58,093 bases of DNA from Candidatus Binataceae bacterium (lineage in GTDB: Bacteria > Desulfobacterota > Binatia > Binatales > Binataceae): positions 1 to 58,093 of the forward strand of contig DATGHL010000044.1 of the NCBI GenBank assembly GCA_035308025.1, in the 5' to 3' direction. Both the position numbers and the translations under genes were made by a program. The notes beneath the pieces are model-generated. The model saw only the letters and a list, made by a program, of their open reading frames with translations. It was not told where the DNA came from and searched no databases. Positions 28,607 to 37,925 of the stretch are shown here, in pieces (the stretch's first letter is position 1; each line of letters starts with the position of its first letter).

Positions 28607-29983
28607 TCAGCGGCGGGCGAGTTGGACTTTGTATTCGCTCCAGTTCTCGAGAATTTTGACGGCTTTATCGAGCTGGACGTCTTTCTCGGGTTGAGCCTTT
28701 TTCGACTGCTCCGCAGGCTTGATAGTCGGATTTGCGCCGCCGCTGTCTGAGCTGGGCGGTTTGCCAGGCGCGCCGGTCTTCTGCTGATTGTTCTGGAAAT
28801 GATGAGGCAGATCGCTCTCGTGGATTTCGTCTTCGTTGTTGAGCTGGATGTCGGGCGTCTCGAGCGTGGCTAGCGTCGGCTTGGGTGGCTCGACGATGAC
28901 GTCAGGGGTGATGCCGACCGCCTGAATCGAACGGCCATTGGGAGTGTAGTAGCGGGCCGTAGTGAGGCGCAGCGCAGACTCGTCATCGAGCGGCAGGATG
29001 GTCTGCACGGAGCCCTTGCCGAAGCTCAGCGTGCCGGCGACGATCACGCGGCGCTGATCCTGCAAGGCGCCGGCCACGATCTCGCTGGCGCTGGCGCTGC
29101 CGCCGTTAATCAGCACGACCATCGGGTAATCCTTGTAGCTGCGCTTCTTGTGAGCGAAGTACTTCTGCTGCTGATTCTCGGCGCGTCCCTGTGTATAGAC
29201 GATCAGTCCGCCATCAAGAAAATCGTCGGAGACAGAAACAGCCTGGTTCAGGAGACCGCCCGGGTTGTCGCGCAGATCCAGCACCAGCCCCTTGATTGGG
29301 CCGTGCTTGCTGAATTTGCTGAGCGCCTTTTCGAGGTCGGCGTTGGTGCCGTCCTCGAAGGTCGAGATGCGGACGTAGTCATAACCGTTCTTGAGTTCTT
29401 TGGCCTTGACCGACTGGATCCGAATGACGTCGCGCTCGACCGCAACCGTGAAGAGATCGGGGATACCGTCGCGATGCAGGGTCAGGCGGATTTTGCTGCC
29501 CTTGGGACCGCGCATCATTTTGACCGCGTCGGTCAGGGTCATGCCCTTGGTGAAGTCGTCGTTGATCTTGATGATCTGATCGCCGGACTTGATGCCGGCT
29601 TTGGCCGCGGGCGTATCCTCGATCGGGGAGACCACGGTCAGCATGTCGTTCTTGATGGTGATTTCGATGCCGAGGCCGCCGAAACTTCCGCGCGTTTCGA
29701 CTTCAAGGTCGTGGTAAAGGTCGGGCGTCAGATAGGCGCTGTGCGGATCGAGCGACGAGAGCATCCCGATGATCGCGCCGTCGACCAGACGTTTGGTCGA
29801 GACTGGCTCGACGTAGTTTTTCTGTACGATCGCCAGCACGTTGGCGAAGGTCTGGAGCTCTTTGTAAGTATCGTCGGTTAGCGCCTGCGCGCGCCGCACG
29901 GCGAGGTCACCGATGACTACGAGGCAGACGATGAGCGCCATGCTCATCCCAACGATTAATCGATTGCGCTTGTGTCCTGGCAT
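28607..29983 (-). CDS. ctpA: C-terminal processing protease (S41 family)
   Basis: A periplasmic serine protease anchored by an N-terminal helix (LIVGMSMALIVCLVVIG). A helical segment with LDPHSAYL leads into a PDZ domain (GLGIEITIKNDMLTVV). The S41 catalytic core has LVLDLRDNPGG, the nucleophile in GGSASASEIVAGAL and the catalytic lysine in SFGKGSVQ. A Gln/Lys/Pro-rich tail follows. ATG 29983 is preferred over TTG six bases upstream. It lies just downstream of the TlpA-like gene and lgt on the same strand. Confidence 0.95.
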   Translation of the reverse strand: MPGHKRNRLIVGMSMALIVCLVVIGDLAVRRAQALTDDTYKELQTFANVLAIVQKNYVEPVSTKRLVDGAIIGMLSSLDPHSAYLTPDLYHDLEVETRGSFGGLGIEITIKNDMLTVVSPIEDTPAAKAGIKSGDQIIKINDDFTKGMTLTDAVKMMRGPKGSKIRLTLHRDGIPDLFTVAVERDVIRIQSVKAKELKNGYDYVRISTFEDGTNADLEKALSKFSKHGPIKGLVLDLRDNPGGLLNQAVSVSDDFLDGGLIVYTQGRAENQQQKYFAHKKRSYKDYPMVVLINGGSASASEIVAGALQDQRRVIVAGTLSFGKGSVQTILPLDDESALRLTTARYYTPNGRSIQAVGITPDVIVEPPKPTLATLETPDIQLNNEDEIHESDLPHHFQNNQQKTGAPGKPPSSDSGGANPTIKPAEQSKKAQPEKDVQLDKAVKILENWSEYKVQLARR

Positions 29984-30056
29984 CACCAATCCGTCCGTAA
30001 ATTCGCCATAATTCGCAGCCGCCGCCGACGCTGCGAAAGCTTGATTTTTGGTTCCA

Positions 30057-30635
30057 TCAGCCTTTGGCCTTGATCAAATCATTGAGCGCGTCACGCATAT
30101 CAGCGCTGGCCCAGTCATACGGGCCGACATGATGGGCGACGATGCGGCCGTCGCGACCGATCACAAACGATTCGGGCAGTCCACTCACGTCGTAGGCCTC
30201 GCCCACTACATTGCGTGGATCGAGCAGCACCGGGAAGCCCAGATGGTTGTCTTTGACGTAACCGGGCACGGGCTTCACGTCGGCGTCCTCGCTGACGGCG
30301 AGCACGACGAAGTCATTGTTGTTTTGGAAATTGCGGTAGAGCGCCTGAATCGACGGCATCTCGCCGCGGCAGGGCGGGCACCAGGTCGCCCACAGATTGA
30401 GGAAGACGATTTTGCCCCGCAAGGCGGCGAGCGAGTGCGGCTTGCCGTCGAGACCGGTCAAAGTGAAGTCGGGGGCCAGCTTGCCGGCGGCCACGACCGA
30501 AGCGCCGGCGTCAACGTTGGCGTCGGCCGATGCGCGCCTCCCGCGATTCGTGAGCGCGTTGGCGGCGATCATCGCGAGCGCCGCGATCATCGCGAGCCCC
30601 GCCAGTGTGGACAAGATTTTGCCGTCGCGACTCAT
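30057..30635 (-). CDS. TlpA-like thioredoxin, membrane-anchored
   Basis: A 192-residue protein with an N-terminal signal anchor (LAGLAMIAALAMIAANAL) and a periplasmic thioredoxin fold of the TlpA/ResA type. The active site is WATWCPPCRGEMP (about residue 82). APDFTLTGLDG and GLPESFVIGRDGRIV with the cis-proline region complete the family pattern. It probably reduces periplasmic disulfides, for example in cytochrome c maturation. It starts three bases after the lgt stop, so coupled expression is likely. Confidence 0.92.
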   Translation of the reverse strand: MSRDGKILSTLAGLAMIAALAMIAANALTNRGRRASADANVDAGASVVAAGKLAPDFTLTGLDGKPHSLAALRGKIVFLNLWATWCPPCRGEMPSIQALYRNFQNNNDFVVLAVSEDADVKPVPGYVKDNHLGFPVLLDPRNVVGEAYDVSGLPESFVIGRDGRIVAHHVGPYDWASADMRDALNDLIKAKG

Positions 30636-30638
30636 TGC

Positions 30639-31508
30639 TTAGGCGGTCAGCGCGGCGCGCGAATCGAGCGCTTGCGGCCGCCGTGACAGCCACGCCCAAG
30701 CGAGCGCGCCCGCCGCGATCATCGGAATTGAGATCAATTGCGCCTCGCTCAAACCCCACATCACGCGCGGGTTGATTCTAACGAACTCAACTATGAAGCG
30801 TGCGGCACCGGCTAGGATCAGGTAGAGGCAGAGCAGTTCGCCATCGAACTTCGCCCGCGAGCGCATCGCCCAGATTACCCCGAAGATCGCGAGGTAGAGG
30901 ATCACCTCATAGAGCGGGGCCGGATGCACTCGCACACCGGGAAAGAAGCCGTCAACCAGCGCGCCGGCTGGATCGAGCTTAAGCACCGTCGCGGGAATGA
31001 GGCCGCCGTCGGCCAGGTGCAGATCGCCATGCCATCCGACGATCGCGCGCGGGAAGGCCATCGCCCACGGCAGCGTCGAGGGCAACCCCCAGTCGCCGTC
31101 GCCGGAGAGCAGACAGCCCATGCGGCCGAAAGCCATGCCGAGGGCCAGCGGCGCAGCGCACATATCGGTGATCGTGAGGAACGGTATCTTGCGAAGGCGC
31201 GCGATGATCCAGGTCGAAAGGATGCCGGCGATTAGCCCCCCGTACCAGACGAAGCCGGCGCCGGAGAGCACGATCGAGGACGGATGCGCCATGTACGCCG
31301 GCCAGTTATCGAAGACATCGTAGATGCGCGAGCCGGCGAACCCAGCGAGGGCGCCCCAAACCACGATCGCGTCGGCCAGGCCGGAGTCGTAGCCGCGCCG
31401 GCGGCATTCGAGACTCAAGGTGAAGTTGCCGGCAAGGAAGCCGAGCGCCGCCATCACGCCGAAGCTGTAGATGGGAATCGGTCCAAGATGAAGCAGAATC
31501 GGAATCAT
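30639..31508 (-). CDS. lgt: Prolipoprotein diacylglyceryl transferase
   Basis: A 289-residue inner-membrane enzyme that adds diacylglycerol to the lipobox cysteine of prolipoproteins. Seven or so membrane segments are visible. Family motifs include AFGRMGCLLSGDGDWG (the Lgt signature region) and VHPAPLYEVILY, with GLSEAQLISIPMI near the end. The several lipoproteins in this window would be its substrates. It is divergent from dtd. Confidence 0.94.
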   Translation of the reverse strand: MIPILLHLGPIPIYSFGVMAALGFLAGNFTLSLECRRRGYDSGLADAIVVWGALAGFAGSRIYDVFDNWPAYMAHPSSIVLSGAGFVWYGGLIAGILSTWIIARLRKIPFLTITDMCAAPLALGMAFGRMGCLLSGDGDWGLPSTLPWAMAFPRAIVGWHGDLHLADGGLIPATVLKLDPAGALVDGFFPGVRVHPAPLYEVILYLAIFGVIWAMRSRAKFDGELLCLYLILAGAARFIVEFVRINPRVMWGLSEAQLISIPMIAAGALAWAWLSRRPQALDSRAALTA

Positions 31509-31614
31509 CGCAGGTTACAAGCCTATCGCACGGGAACCTGTCGCGCGACTCCGTAGGAACGCGCGCACTGATAGTGGCTTGCGCGATTTCGCCACACTAA
31601 TATACGACGCTCTT

Positions 31615-32058
31615 ATGCGTGCGATTGTTCAACGGGTGAGTCGCGCCGCGGTGCGAATCGAGGGGCGGCAAGCCGCCGGCATCGGGCGCGGCTTCGTGGT
31701 CCTGCTGGGAGTCGGCGGCGACGACGGCGAAACAGACGCGGATTTTCTTCTCGATCGCATACTCGGGCTGAGGGTCTTTGCCGACGCCAGCGGCAAGATG
31801 AATCTCGCGCTCGGCGCCGTCGACGGCGCGCTGCTGGTGATCTCTCAATTCACCCTGTATGCCGATACGCGCCAGCGCCGCCCGTCGTTCACTGCGGCCG
31901 CGCCGCCGGAGCAGGCGTGCCGACTGTATAAGTACTTTCTGTCGCAGGCGGGCAAGCATGATGTTAAGGTTGAGTGCGGCGAATTCGGCGCGCACATGGA
32001 AGTCGATTTGATCAACGACGGACCGGTCACGATCCTCCTCGACAGCGCGACGCGGTGA
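31615..32058 (+). CDS. dtd: D-aminoacyl-tRNA deacylase
   Basis: A 147-residue protein that removes D-amino acids and glycine mischarged on tRNA. The start MRAIVQRVSRAAVRI, the catalytic SQFTLYADTRQRRPSF motif and the C-terminal NDGPVTILLDS with the Gly-Pro pair are all intact. ATG 31615 fits the family start exactly. Confidence 0.97.
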   Translation: MRAIVQRVSRAAVRIEGRQAAGIGRGFVVLLGVGGDDGETDADFLLDRILGLRVFADASGKMNLALGAVDGALLVISQFTLYADTRQRRPSFTAAAPPEQACRLYKYFLSQAGKHDVKVECGEFGAHMEVDLINDGPVTILLDSATR

Positions 32059-32153
32059 AGGGGGCGGACCAGCGGAACGAAGCGGTGCGAGCAGGCGAGT
32101 CCGCGAGCTGCGTTCCGGGGAGGCGGAGTCTGCGACGCGCGGCCAAGGTAAAC

Positions 32154-32627
32154 ATGGCAAAGGCGGGCTTTTACGCGATCGAATCGGGCAAGATTTCGTT
32201 CCGGCGCGACGGCAACTGGTATACTGACGACGAGCGGATCGATAATCAGCGGATCGCGCTGCTCTTCAGCCGGAGCATCCGGCGCAACGCTGACGGCAGC
32301 TTTTTTCTCCAGGTCGGCGACGAACGCGCGTCGATCACGGTCGAGGATACTCCGTACGTCGTAATTACCGTGGAGGAAAGCGCCTACGGCGGTTTCCTCG
32401 TCGTCACCAACGACGGCGAACGCGAGGGGCTCGACCTGGCGACGCTCGAAGTCGGGGCCAATAATGTCCTCTACTGCCGGGTCAAGGCTGGCGTATTTCG
32501 CGCGCGCTTTCTGCGTTCCGCCTATTACCATCTGAGCGATCATTTCGTGGCCGAAGAGAATGGCGGTTTTGCGCTGAGCGTTGCCGGCCGGCGCTATCCG
32601 ATCGCGATTGCCGGGAACGCCGAGTGA
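32154..32627 (+). CDS. DUF1285-like protein
   Basis: A 157-residue cytoplasmic protein. The pattern ISFRRDGNWYTDDERIDNQRIALLFSRSI, then DGSFFLQVGDE and ITVEDTPYVV, fits the DUF1285 family, which folds as a double beta domain of unknown role. AAGG lies eight bases before the ATG. It overlaps trmL by four bases (GTGA), so the two are co-translated. Confidence 0.75.
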   Translation: MAKAGFYAIESGKISFRRDGNWYTDDERIDNQRIALLFSRSIRRNADGSFFLQVGDERASITVEDTPYVVITVEESAYGGFLVVTNDGEREGLDLATLEVGANNVLYCRVKAGVFRARFLRSAYYHLSDHFVAEENGGFALSVAGRRYPIAIAGNAE

Positions 32628-33112
32628 CGACGCCGGCGTTGCATGTCGTGCTGGTGCGTCCGGAGATTCCGCAGAACACCGGCTCGATCGCGCGACTAGT
32701 CGCCGCCACGCAGACGCGCCTGCATCTGGTCGGGCCGCTCGGCTTTTCGCTTGAAGATCGCTATCTCAAGCGGGCCGGACTCGATTATTGGCCGCTGGTC
32801 GATTTGCAGACGTACGCCGCGTGGCCTGAGTTTGATCAAATCCATGCGACGACGCAGGCGGACAACTTCAAGTATTTCTCGGCCCGCGCCGAAAAGTCCT
32901 ATCTCGACGCTCGCTATCGGCGCGGCGATTTCCTGGTCTTCGGCAGCGAGACCAAGGGGCTGGGTGCGGAGTTTCTCAATTCGCGCGCCGCGGCGGCCTA
33001 TCGGATCCCGATCTTTGAAGCGGGCGTGCGCAGCCTGAATCTTGCCAATGCGGTCGCGATCGTGGTTTACGAAGCCCTGCGACAAACCGGAATGACTACG
33101 GCGCGGGCGTAA
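32624..33112 (+). CDS. trmL: tRNA (cytidine/uridine-34 2'-O)-methyltransferase
   Basis: A 162-residue SPOUT methyltransferase that modifies the wobble position of leucine tRNAs. Motif 1 is VLVRPEIPQNTGSIARL, followed by LVGPLGFSLEDRYLKRAGLDYW. Motif 2 is VFGSETKGLG, and the knot is RSLNLANAVAIVVYEALRQ. The GTG start overlaps the previous stop. Confidence 0.95.
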   Translation: MTTPALHVVLVRPEIPQNTGSIARLVAATQTRLHLVGPLGFSLEDRYLKRAGLDYWPLVDLQTYAAWPEFDQIHATTQADNFKYFSARAEKSYLDARYRRGDFLVFGSETKGLGAEFLNSRAAAAYRIPIFEAGVRSLNLANAVAIVVYEALRQTGMTTARA

Positions 33113-33149
33113 AGGACTCCGCCCAGCGCGCCGGAGACGGGGGAATTAT

Positions 33150-34481
33150 ATGCCGCCAGTACTCGACCTGATCGATACGATCGTGATCGTCATGATGGAG
33201 AATCGCTCCTTCGATCACCTGCTCGGCTACCTGAGGCTGCCGGCCTTCGGCGGGATGAAGCTCGACGGCATCGTTGACGACGCGGCGTGGCGGCAGAGAT
33301 ACGCGAATCCCGGCAAGGCGCCGGACAATTTCCTCTACGAGCCGATCCTGCAACATGATTTGCACATTCAGGATCCGCCGCACGAGCGCGCGGACATCAA
33401 GGTTCAATTGGGCGCGCCGAGCAACGGCGTCTTTCCGATGAAAGGCTTTGTCCGGAGCGCGAACGGCGATGCGCAGGTGATGCACTATTACACGCGCGAG
33501 ACCGTGCCGATCATGGATTTCTTCGCGCGCAATTTCCTGGTCTGCGACCGCTGGTTCGCGCCGCTGCCGGCCGGCACGCAGGCCAATCGCCTGATGGCGA
33601 TGAGCGGCTACACTGAAATCGACACCAACGTCGGCGATCCGATCGAGTTTCCCGACCAGACGCTGGCGTACGACTGGCTCGACCAGAAGAAGGTGAACTG
33701 GCGCGTCTACCATCAGGGTTTTTTCCCGTTCTTCTCGATGATGCCGCGGCTCTACGAGAAGATCGCCGGTGCGCCGATGTTTCGGCGCTTCGATCGGCTC
33801 GCGGTCGATTTCAAGCTCGAATCCGACGCGAAGCGTCCGCGGGTTATCTTCGTCGAGCCCAAGTACACCGACGCGCCCCATCTTGGCGAGGGGACCGACG
33901 ATCATTCGCCGTCTTCAGTGCTGGGCGGGCAGCAGTTGTTGCTCGACATCTACAAGGCGCTGATTGGGAATCCGGCACGCTGGCGCAAGACCGTGATGAT
34001 CGTAACTTATGACGAGCACGGCGGACTCTTCGATCATGTTCAACCGCTGCCGCTGGTGACAAAACCTCCGGTCGGCGCTAAGTATCGCGACGAGTTCACA
34101 AGCAGCGGGATACGCGTTCCGGGTCTGGTGATTTCACCCCTGGTCAAGGCCGGCGAAGTCTATTCGGGAGATCTCGATCACATCTCGATTCTCAAGTTGC
34201 TCGGGCAGAAATTCGGCGGCGGCAGCTACTCCGCGGAGGTGGACGCACGCGGGGTCGGCAGCGTGCTCGATACGCTGGGCGCGGAGATCCGGCAGACGAT
34301 TCCACCGCCGCCGGTGGCTGCGACAATTCAAGCCGCGCCACAATTCGTGCGCGGGGTCAAGCCACAGACCAATAACGTGACGATTTTCTCAAGCGCCGCA
34401 GCCGCCATCACGCAGCTTTATCCGCATGACCTCGCAACGAAGTTCCCGGAGTATCGCGACTTCTTCGGCATCCTGCCGTAG
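33150..34481 (+). CDS. Phospholipase C/phosphoesterase family protein
   Basis: A 443-residue protein of the phosphoesterase family (PF04185) that includes phospholipases C and acid phosphatase AcpA. The metal and nucleophile motif VIVMMENRSFDHLLGYLR opens the protein, DRWFAPLPAGTQANRLM and YDEHGGLFDHV follow, and VISPLV lies near the end. No signal peptide is seen before the first motif, whereas most members are exported. GGGGGAA precedes the ATG. Substrate unknown. Confidence 0.9.
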   Translation: MPPVLDLIDTIVIVMMENRSFDHLLGYLRLPAFGGMKLDGIVDDAAWRQRYANPGKAPDNFLYEPILQHDLHIQDPPHERADIKVQLGAPSNGVFPMKGFVRSANGDAQVMHYYTRETVPIMDFFARNFLVCDRWFAPLPAGTQANRLMAMSGYTEIDTNVGDPIEFPDQTLAYDWLDQKKVNWRVYHQGFFPFFSMMPRLYEKIAGAPMFRRFDRLAVDFKLESDAKRPRVIFVEPKYTDAPHLGEGTDDHSPSSVLGGQQLLLDIYKALIGNPARWRKTVMIVTYDEHGGLFDHVQPLPLVTKPPVGAKYRDEFTSSGIRVPGLVISPLVKAGEVYSGDLDHISILKLLGQKFGGGSYSAEVDARGVGSVLDTLGAEIRQTIPPPPVAATIQAAPQFVRGVKPQTNNVTIFSSAAAAITQLYPHDLATKFPEYRDFFGILP

Positions 34482-34499
34482 GGTTGCGGGTTGGTGCAG

Positions 34500-34958
34500 T
34501 TACAATCGCTGATCGAATTGCACGATGATGCCGTCGGGGTCCTGGAAGAGGCAGGTCAGGACTTTGCCGCCCGCCGGCTCGCCATAGGCGACGGTGTCGG
34601 ATTCGAGCGGCTTCACGAGAATCGGCACGCCTGCGGCGGCGAGCTTGTCGACCCGCTCGCGCAGGTCGTCCACCCAAAAAGCGAAATGGTGAACGCCTAC
34701 CTGGTCGAGCTTGATCGCTTCACCTGGCGTCTCGGCGGGATTCTGCGAGAGCACGATGAAACTCGCGTGCGGGCCGTCCGCGAAGCGCAGATAGACCGCG
34801 CGCCGGCTGCCCTTCTGTGGACTGGTGAACAGCGTTTTGATGCCGCCGATGTTCTCCATCGTGTCGAGGCAGACCTTGAGCCCCAGCAGGTCGCGATAGA
34901 AGTGCAGCGAGCGATCCATGTCGCGGACGCCAACAGCGATATGGGAAACCGCTTTCAT
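34500..34958 (-). CDS. VOC/glyoxalase-fold protein
   Basis: A 152-residue protein of the vicinal oxygen chelate fold, with two beta-alpha-beta repeats. It starts VSHIAVGVRDMDRSLHFYRDLLG, and the second half has VHHFAFWVDDLRERVDKL and FQDPDGIIVQFDQ. Metal ligands would be His5 and a C-terminal Glu/Gln position. GAGGAG precedes the ATG at 34958. It follows the amidohydrolase gene on the same strand with 31 bases between. Confidence 0.88.
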   Translation of the reverse strand: MKAVSHIAVGVRDMDRSLHFYRDLLGLKVCLDTMENIGGIKTLFTSPQKGSRRAVYLRFADGPHASFIVLSQNPAETPGEAIKLDQVGVHHFAFWVDDLRERVDKLAAAGVPILVKPLESDTVAYGEPAGGKVLTCLFQDPDGIIVQFDQRL

Positions 34959-34989
34959 AAGCTTTGCTCCTCGAATATCCGCGCGGATC

Positions 34990-36477
34990 TCAGGCGCATA
35001 CGGCGGCATCGCACCGGCCCGCACCCGACTTGATAAACGCGTTGACCTGACTTTCCACGACCGTACCCTTGAAGAAATCGGGATTCGCCCCGGCCCAGAA
35101 CTCCACCGGATAGCCGAAGACAAAATCACGGAAGTCGCTCTCCGTGATGAGACCGTCGTCGACCAGTTCGTGCGCTTCAATCAGAACCTCGCGCATGTCA
35201 GCGACATCGAAGTGACCGATGTCGGAGCCGAACAGCGTCTTGATGCGCGCACCGTAGGGATTCACTTTGTCGGCGAAGCCCCAGGCATTGGTGGGGTCGT
35301 CGGCTTCGCAGCCGAAGTAGAAGTTGCACGCGAAGAGGTCGAGAAAATCCGCGGGCTTTTCGATCTTGCAGGCGGAGTAATCGTCGATCACTGCGGGACC
35401 TTGCGCAGCCCAGCGCGCGGCCACCTCTTCGCCTTCGGGCACGGCCTGCCAGCCGTCGAGTTTGGCCGCGGCCTCCTTGCTGCCGTACTGCTCGAACAGC
35501 TCGCGCAACAGCTTGCGATCGAGATTGGCCGGATCAACCTCCGCGAGCGCCCGGGCGTTGCGCTTTTTCCAGTGGCCGATCAGGTCGCTGTAGAGCTGAC
35601 AGGCCCAGCCAACGCCGCCTTCGAGAAAGGCGCAGCGCAGCGTCGGAAAGCGCCGCGTCACGCCGCCAATCACCAGCGCCTTGCAAACTGCCTCGGCCGC
35701 CGTCGCGAAATGACCGATATGGTTGTAGGTAAAATTCGACGGCGACATCCTGAAACCCGCGCTGCGGCCGGCGCTGTGAAAGGTCGGCGCGAAGCCCAGC
35801 TCGACGCACTTCGCCCACACCGGATCGTAGTCATATTCGCTGTCGAGCCCGAGAGCGTCGTACGTAACGCCGGCGCGCAACGAGCCGCCTTTGCGCGCGA
35901 GCGCCGGGATGGGCCGGCGGATGATGCTGCCGGCCACGATCGCCTTCAGGCCGAGCGACTTGACGTGCTCCAGCTCCGCGAGCGCCTCGGCGGGCGTATG
36001 CATCGGGATGGCGGCGGCGGGCGTGAGGCGGTCGGCGAACTCACCAAAAACGTCCGCGATATACATATTGAAGCCGCGACAGGCCGCCTGCCGCATCTCG
36101 GCGTCGCTGATCGAATAGAGGCCGAGACCGGTCGTCGGGTAGAGCACGGCGAAATCGATGCCGAGTTCGTCGAGGCGATGGTAGAGCAGCTTCGGCAGCA
36201 TCGCAGTGGCGCGATCGCGCGTGTTCCTGGTCGGAAACGCCCACCAGGCTTGTTGGGCGCGGCCCTGGTCGCGCCGCTCCGCATTGCTCATAGAGATAAT
36301 CTGCGCGACCACGTCGTCGCGCGACTTGAAGCCGTCGGCCGCTTTGTTGCCCGCGACTTTTCTGACGTAGTCGAGAATCATCGGTTGGTATTCGACCCAG
36401 TGCCCGTCCGAATCGATTACCGGATGGCTGAGCCGCGCGCGCAGTTGCTGCGCGTCGACATGATGGTTACCTGACAT
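34990..36477 (-). CDS. Amidohydrolase (Amidohydro_2 type)
   Basis: A 495-residue TIM-barrel metal-dependent hydrolase or decarboxylase. It starts with VIDSDGHWVEYQP (metal-binding region), and FAPTFHSAGRS and KTLFGSDIGHFDVADM give the later metal and catalytic residues. Members act on aromatic acids or lactones; the substrate is not evident here. It belongs with the VOC, SDR and thiolase-fold genes in a probable catabolic block. Confidence 0.87.
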   Translation of the reverse strand: MSGNHHVDAQQLRARLSHPVIDSDGHWVEYQPMILDYVRKVAGNKAADGFKSRDDVVAQIISMSNAERRDQGRAQQAWWAFPTRNTRDRATAMLPKLLYHRLDELGIDFAVLYPTTGLGLYSISDAEMRQAACRGFNMYIADVFGEFADRLTPAAAIPMHTPAEALAELEHVKSLGLKAIVAGSIIRRPIPALARKGGSLRAGVTYDALGLDSEYDYDPVWAKCVELGFAPTFHSAGRSAGFRMSPSNFTYNHIGHFATAAEAVCKALVIGGVTRRFPTLRCAFLEGGVGWACQLYSDLIGHWKKRNARALAEVDPANLDRKLLRELFEQYGSKEAAAKLDGWQAVPEGEEVAARWAAQGPAVIDDYSACKIEKPADFLDLFACNFYFGCEADDPTNAWGFADKVNPYGARIKTLFGSDIGHFDVADMREVLIEAHELVDDGLITESDFRDFVFGYPVEFWAGANPDFFKGTVVESQVNAFIKSGAGRCDAAVCA

Positions 36478-36681
36478 TGCTTGCTTGCCTTCGATTGTTA
36501 GCCGTCGATGATCAAATTCAATCCAACAGCTAGCGGGCGGGAGGTTTTGATGTCAAGAACGGCGGTTGAAGGCGCGGCTGCACGAGCGTTTGGGCTGGCG
36601 CCGCGCATCTTGCTAGAACCCTTGGAGATAGGTTCCAGCACTGGGAGCCGCGACAGCGGAGCGGTGTGCTGACTGTGGGCG

Positions 36682-37446
36682 GTGAAAAAATTGGGCAGAC
36701 TCGACGGCAAGGTCGCATTCATCACGGGCAGCGGGTCCGGGATCGGGCAGGCCGCGGCAGTGCGCTTTTGCCGCGAGGGCGCGCAGGTTGTGGTGGCGGA
36801 GATTTCGCGCGAAAGCGGCGAGCGCACCGTCGCGATGGCGCGTGATCTCGGCGGCGACGCCACTTTTATCCATACCGACGTGACCGAGCCCGAGAGCGTC
36901 GAGCGCGCGATCGTCGCCACCGTCGCGACCTATGGCAAGCTCAATATCCTGTACAACAATGCCGGCGGCTCGACCGCGCAGGATGGCCCCGTCACCAAGG
37001 TCACGATTGAAGAGTTCTGGCGGACGATCAAGGTCGATCTGTACGGCACATTTCTGGCCTGCAAGTACGCGATTCCCGAGTTGATCAAGGCGGGCGGCGG
37101 CGCGGTGATCAACACCAGCTCGGTTGTGGCTCTGACCGGGATCAAGGGGCGCGACGCCTATACCGCAGCCAAAGGCGGCGTACTGGCGATGACCCGCTCA
37201 ATGGCGGCGAACTACGCCAAACACAAGATTCGGGTGAATGCGATCGCGCCCGGCGCGACGCTTACCGCGCGGGTGCGCAAGCTGCTCGGCGATGATCCGG
37301 CCGGCGCCGCATTGGCTGACAACCATCTGCTCGGGATGGGTGAGCCCGAGGATATCGCGAACATGGCGCTGTTCCTGGCGTCCGACGAGGCGCGGATCAT
37401 CACCGGCGCGGTTTTTCCCGTGGATAGCGGCTGGAGCGCCGTGTAA
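36682..37446 (+). CDS. Short-chain dehydrogenase/reductase
   Basis: A 254-residue SDR with TGSGSGIGQAAA, NNAGGS, catalytic Ser in NTSSVVALTG, and YTAAKGG (Tyr-Lys), ending ITGAVFPVDSGWSAV. The acid in VVAEIS suggests NAD. The start is GTG with a modest GGGCG ahead. It leads the rightward group with SnoaL-like, DUF35 and thiolase-fold genes, so it probably oxidises a hydroxyacyl or sterol-like intermediate in the same pathway. Confidence 0.92.
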   Translation: MKKLGRLDGKVAFITGSGSGIGQAAAVRFCREGAQVVVAEISRESGERTVAMARDLGGDATFIHTDVTEPESVERAIVATVATYGKLNILYNNAGGSTAQDGPVTKVTIEEFWRTIKVDLYGTFLACKYAIPELIKAGGGAVINTSSVVALTGIKGRDAYTAAKGGVLAMTRSMAANYAKHKIRVNAIAPGATLTARVRKLLGDDPAGAALADNHLLGMGEPEDIANMALFLASDEARIITGAVFPVDSGWSAV

Positions 37447-37483
37447 AGCGCTTCGCGCGGCGAACTTAGTGACGGAGGCGGAT

Positions 37484-37921
37484 ATGAGCTCGATACTGGA
37501 AGAGAAAGAGGCCATCCGCGACCTGATGTCGGAGTACTGCTTTTATGTCGACAACGGCGAATTTGAAAAGTTCGCCGCGCTTTTCGCGCTCGACGGAATT
37601 TTCGAGACCGGTCCTCTGGGCAAGCTCGAGGGCCGCCGGGCGATTCACGATTTTATCGCCGCGCACGTTCCCCGCGCCGGTGAGGGACCGGCGCGCAAGC
37701 ACTGCACGATGAATCACCTGATCCGGGTCAACGGCGCCGAGGCGCGCGCCGACAGTTATATCGTGGTGGTGCGCGAGGCCGGCGACGGCATAATCGCGTC
37801 GCTCGCGGGACGCTATGAAGACCAACTCATCAAGGAAGCGGGCGCGTGGCGGTTCAAAGTCCGGAAGATCCACTTCGACATCTCGGGCGATCTCGGACTG
37901 AAGAAACCGGAAACCAGGTAA
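37484..37921 (+). CDS. SnoaL/NTF2-like protein
   Basis: A 145-residue single-domain protein of the NTF2-like cone fold. The start EEKEAIRDLMSEYCFYVDNGEFEKFAALF and GKLEGRRAIHDFIAAH are typical of SnoaL_4 proteins, which include dehydratases and isomerases such as bile-acid 7-alpha-dehydratase. GGAGG lies upstream of ATG 37484. It is five bases from the next gene. Confidence 0.85.
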   Translation: MSSILEEKEAIRDLMSEYCFYVDNGEFEKFAALFALDGIFETGPLGKLEGRRAIHDFIAAHVPRAGEGPARKHCTMNHLIRVNGAEARADSYIVVVREAGDGIIASLAGRYEDQLIKEAGAWRFKVRKIHFDISGDLGLKKPETR

Positions 37922-37925
37922 GGGC

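Noticed and set aside
34918..36474. A 518-residue open frame on the plus strand
   Set aside because: It lies opposite the amidohydrolase gene, has Arg/Ala/Gly-rich composition typical of antisense frames in GC-rich DNA, and matches no family.
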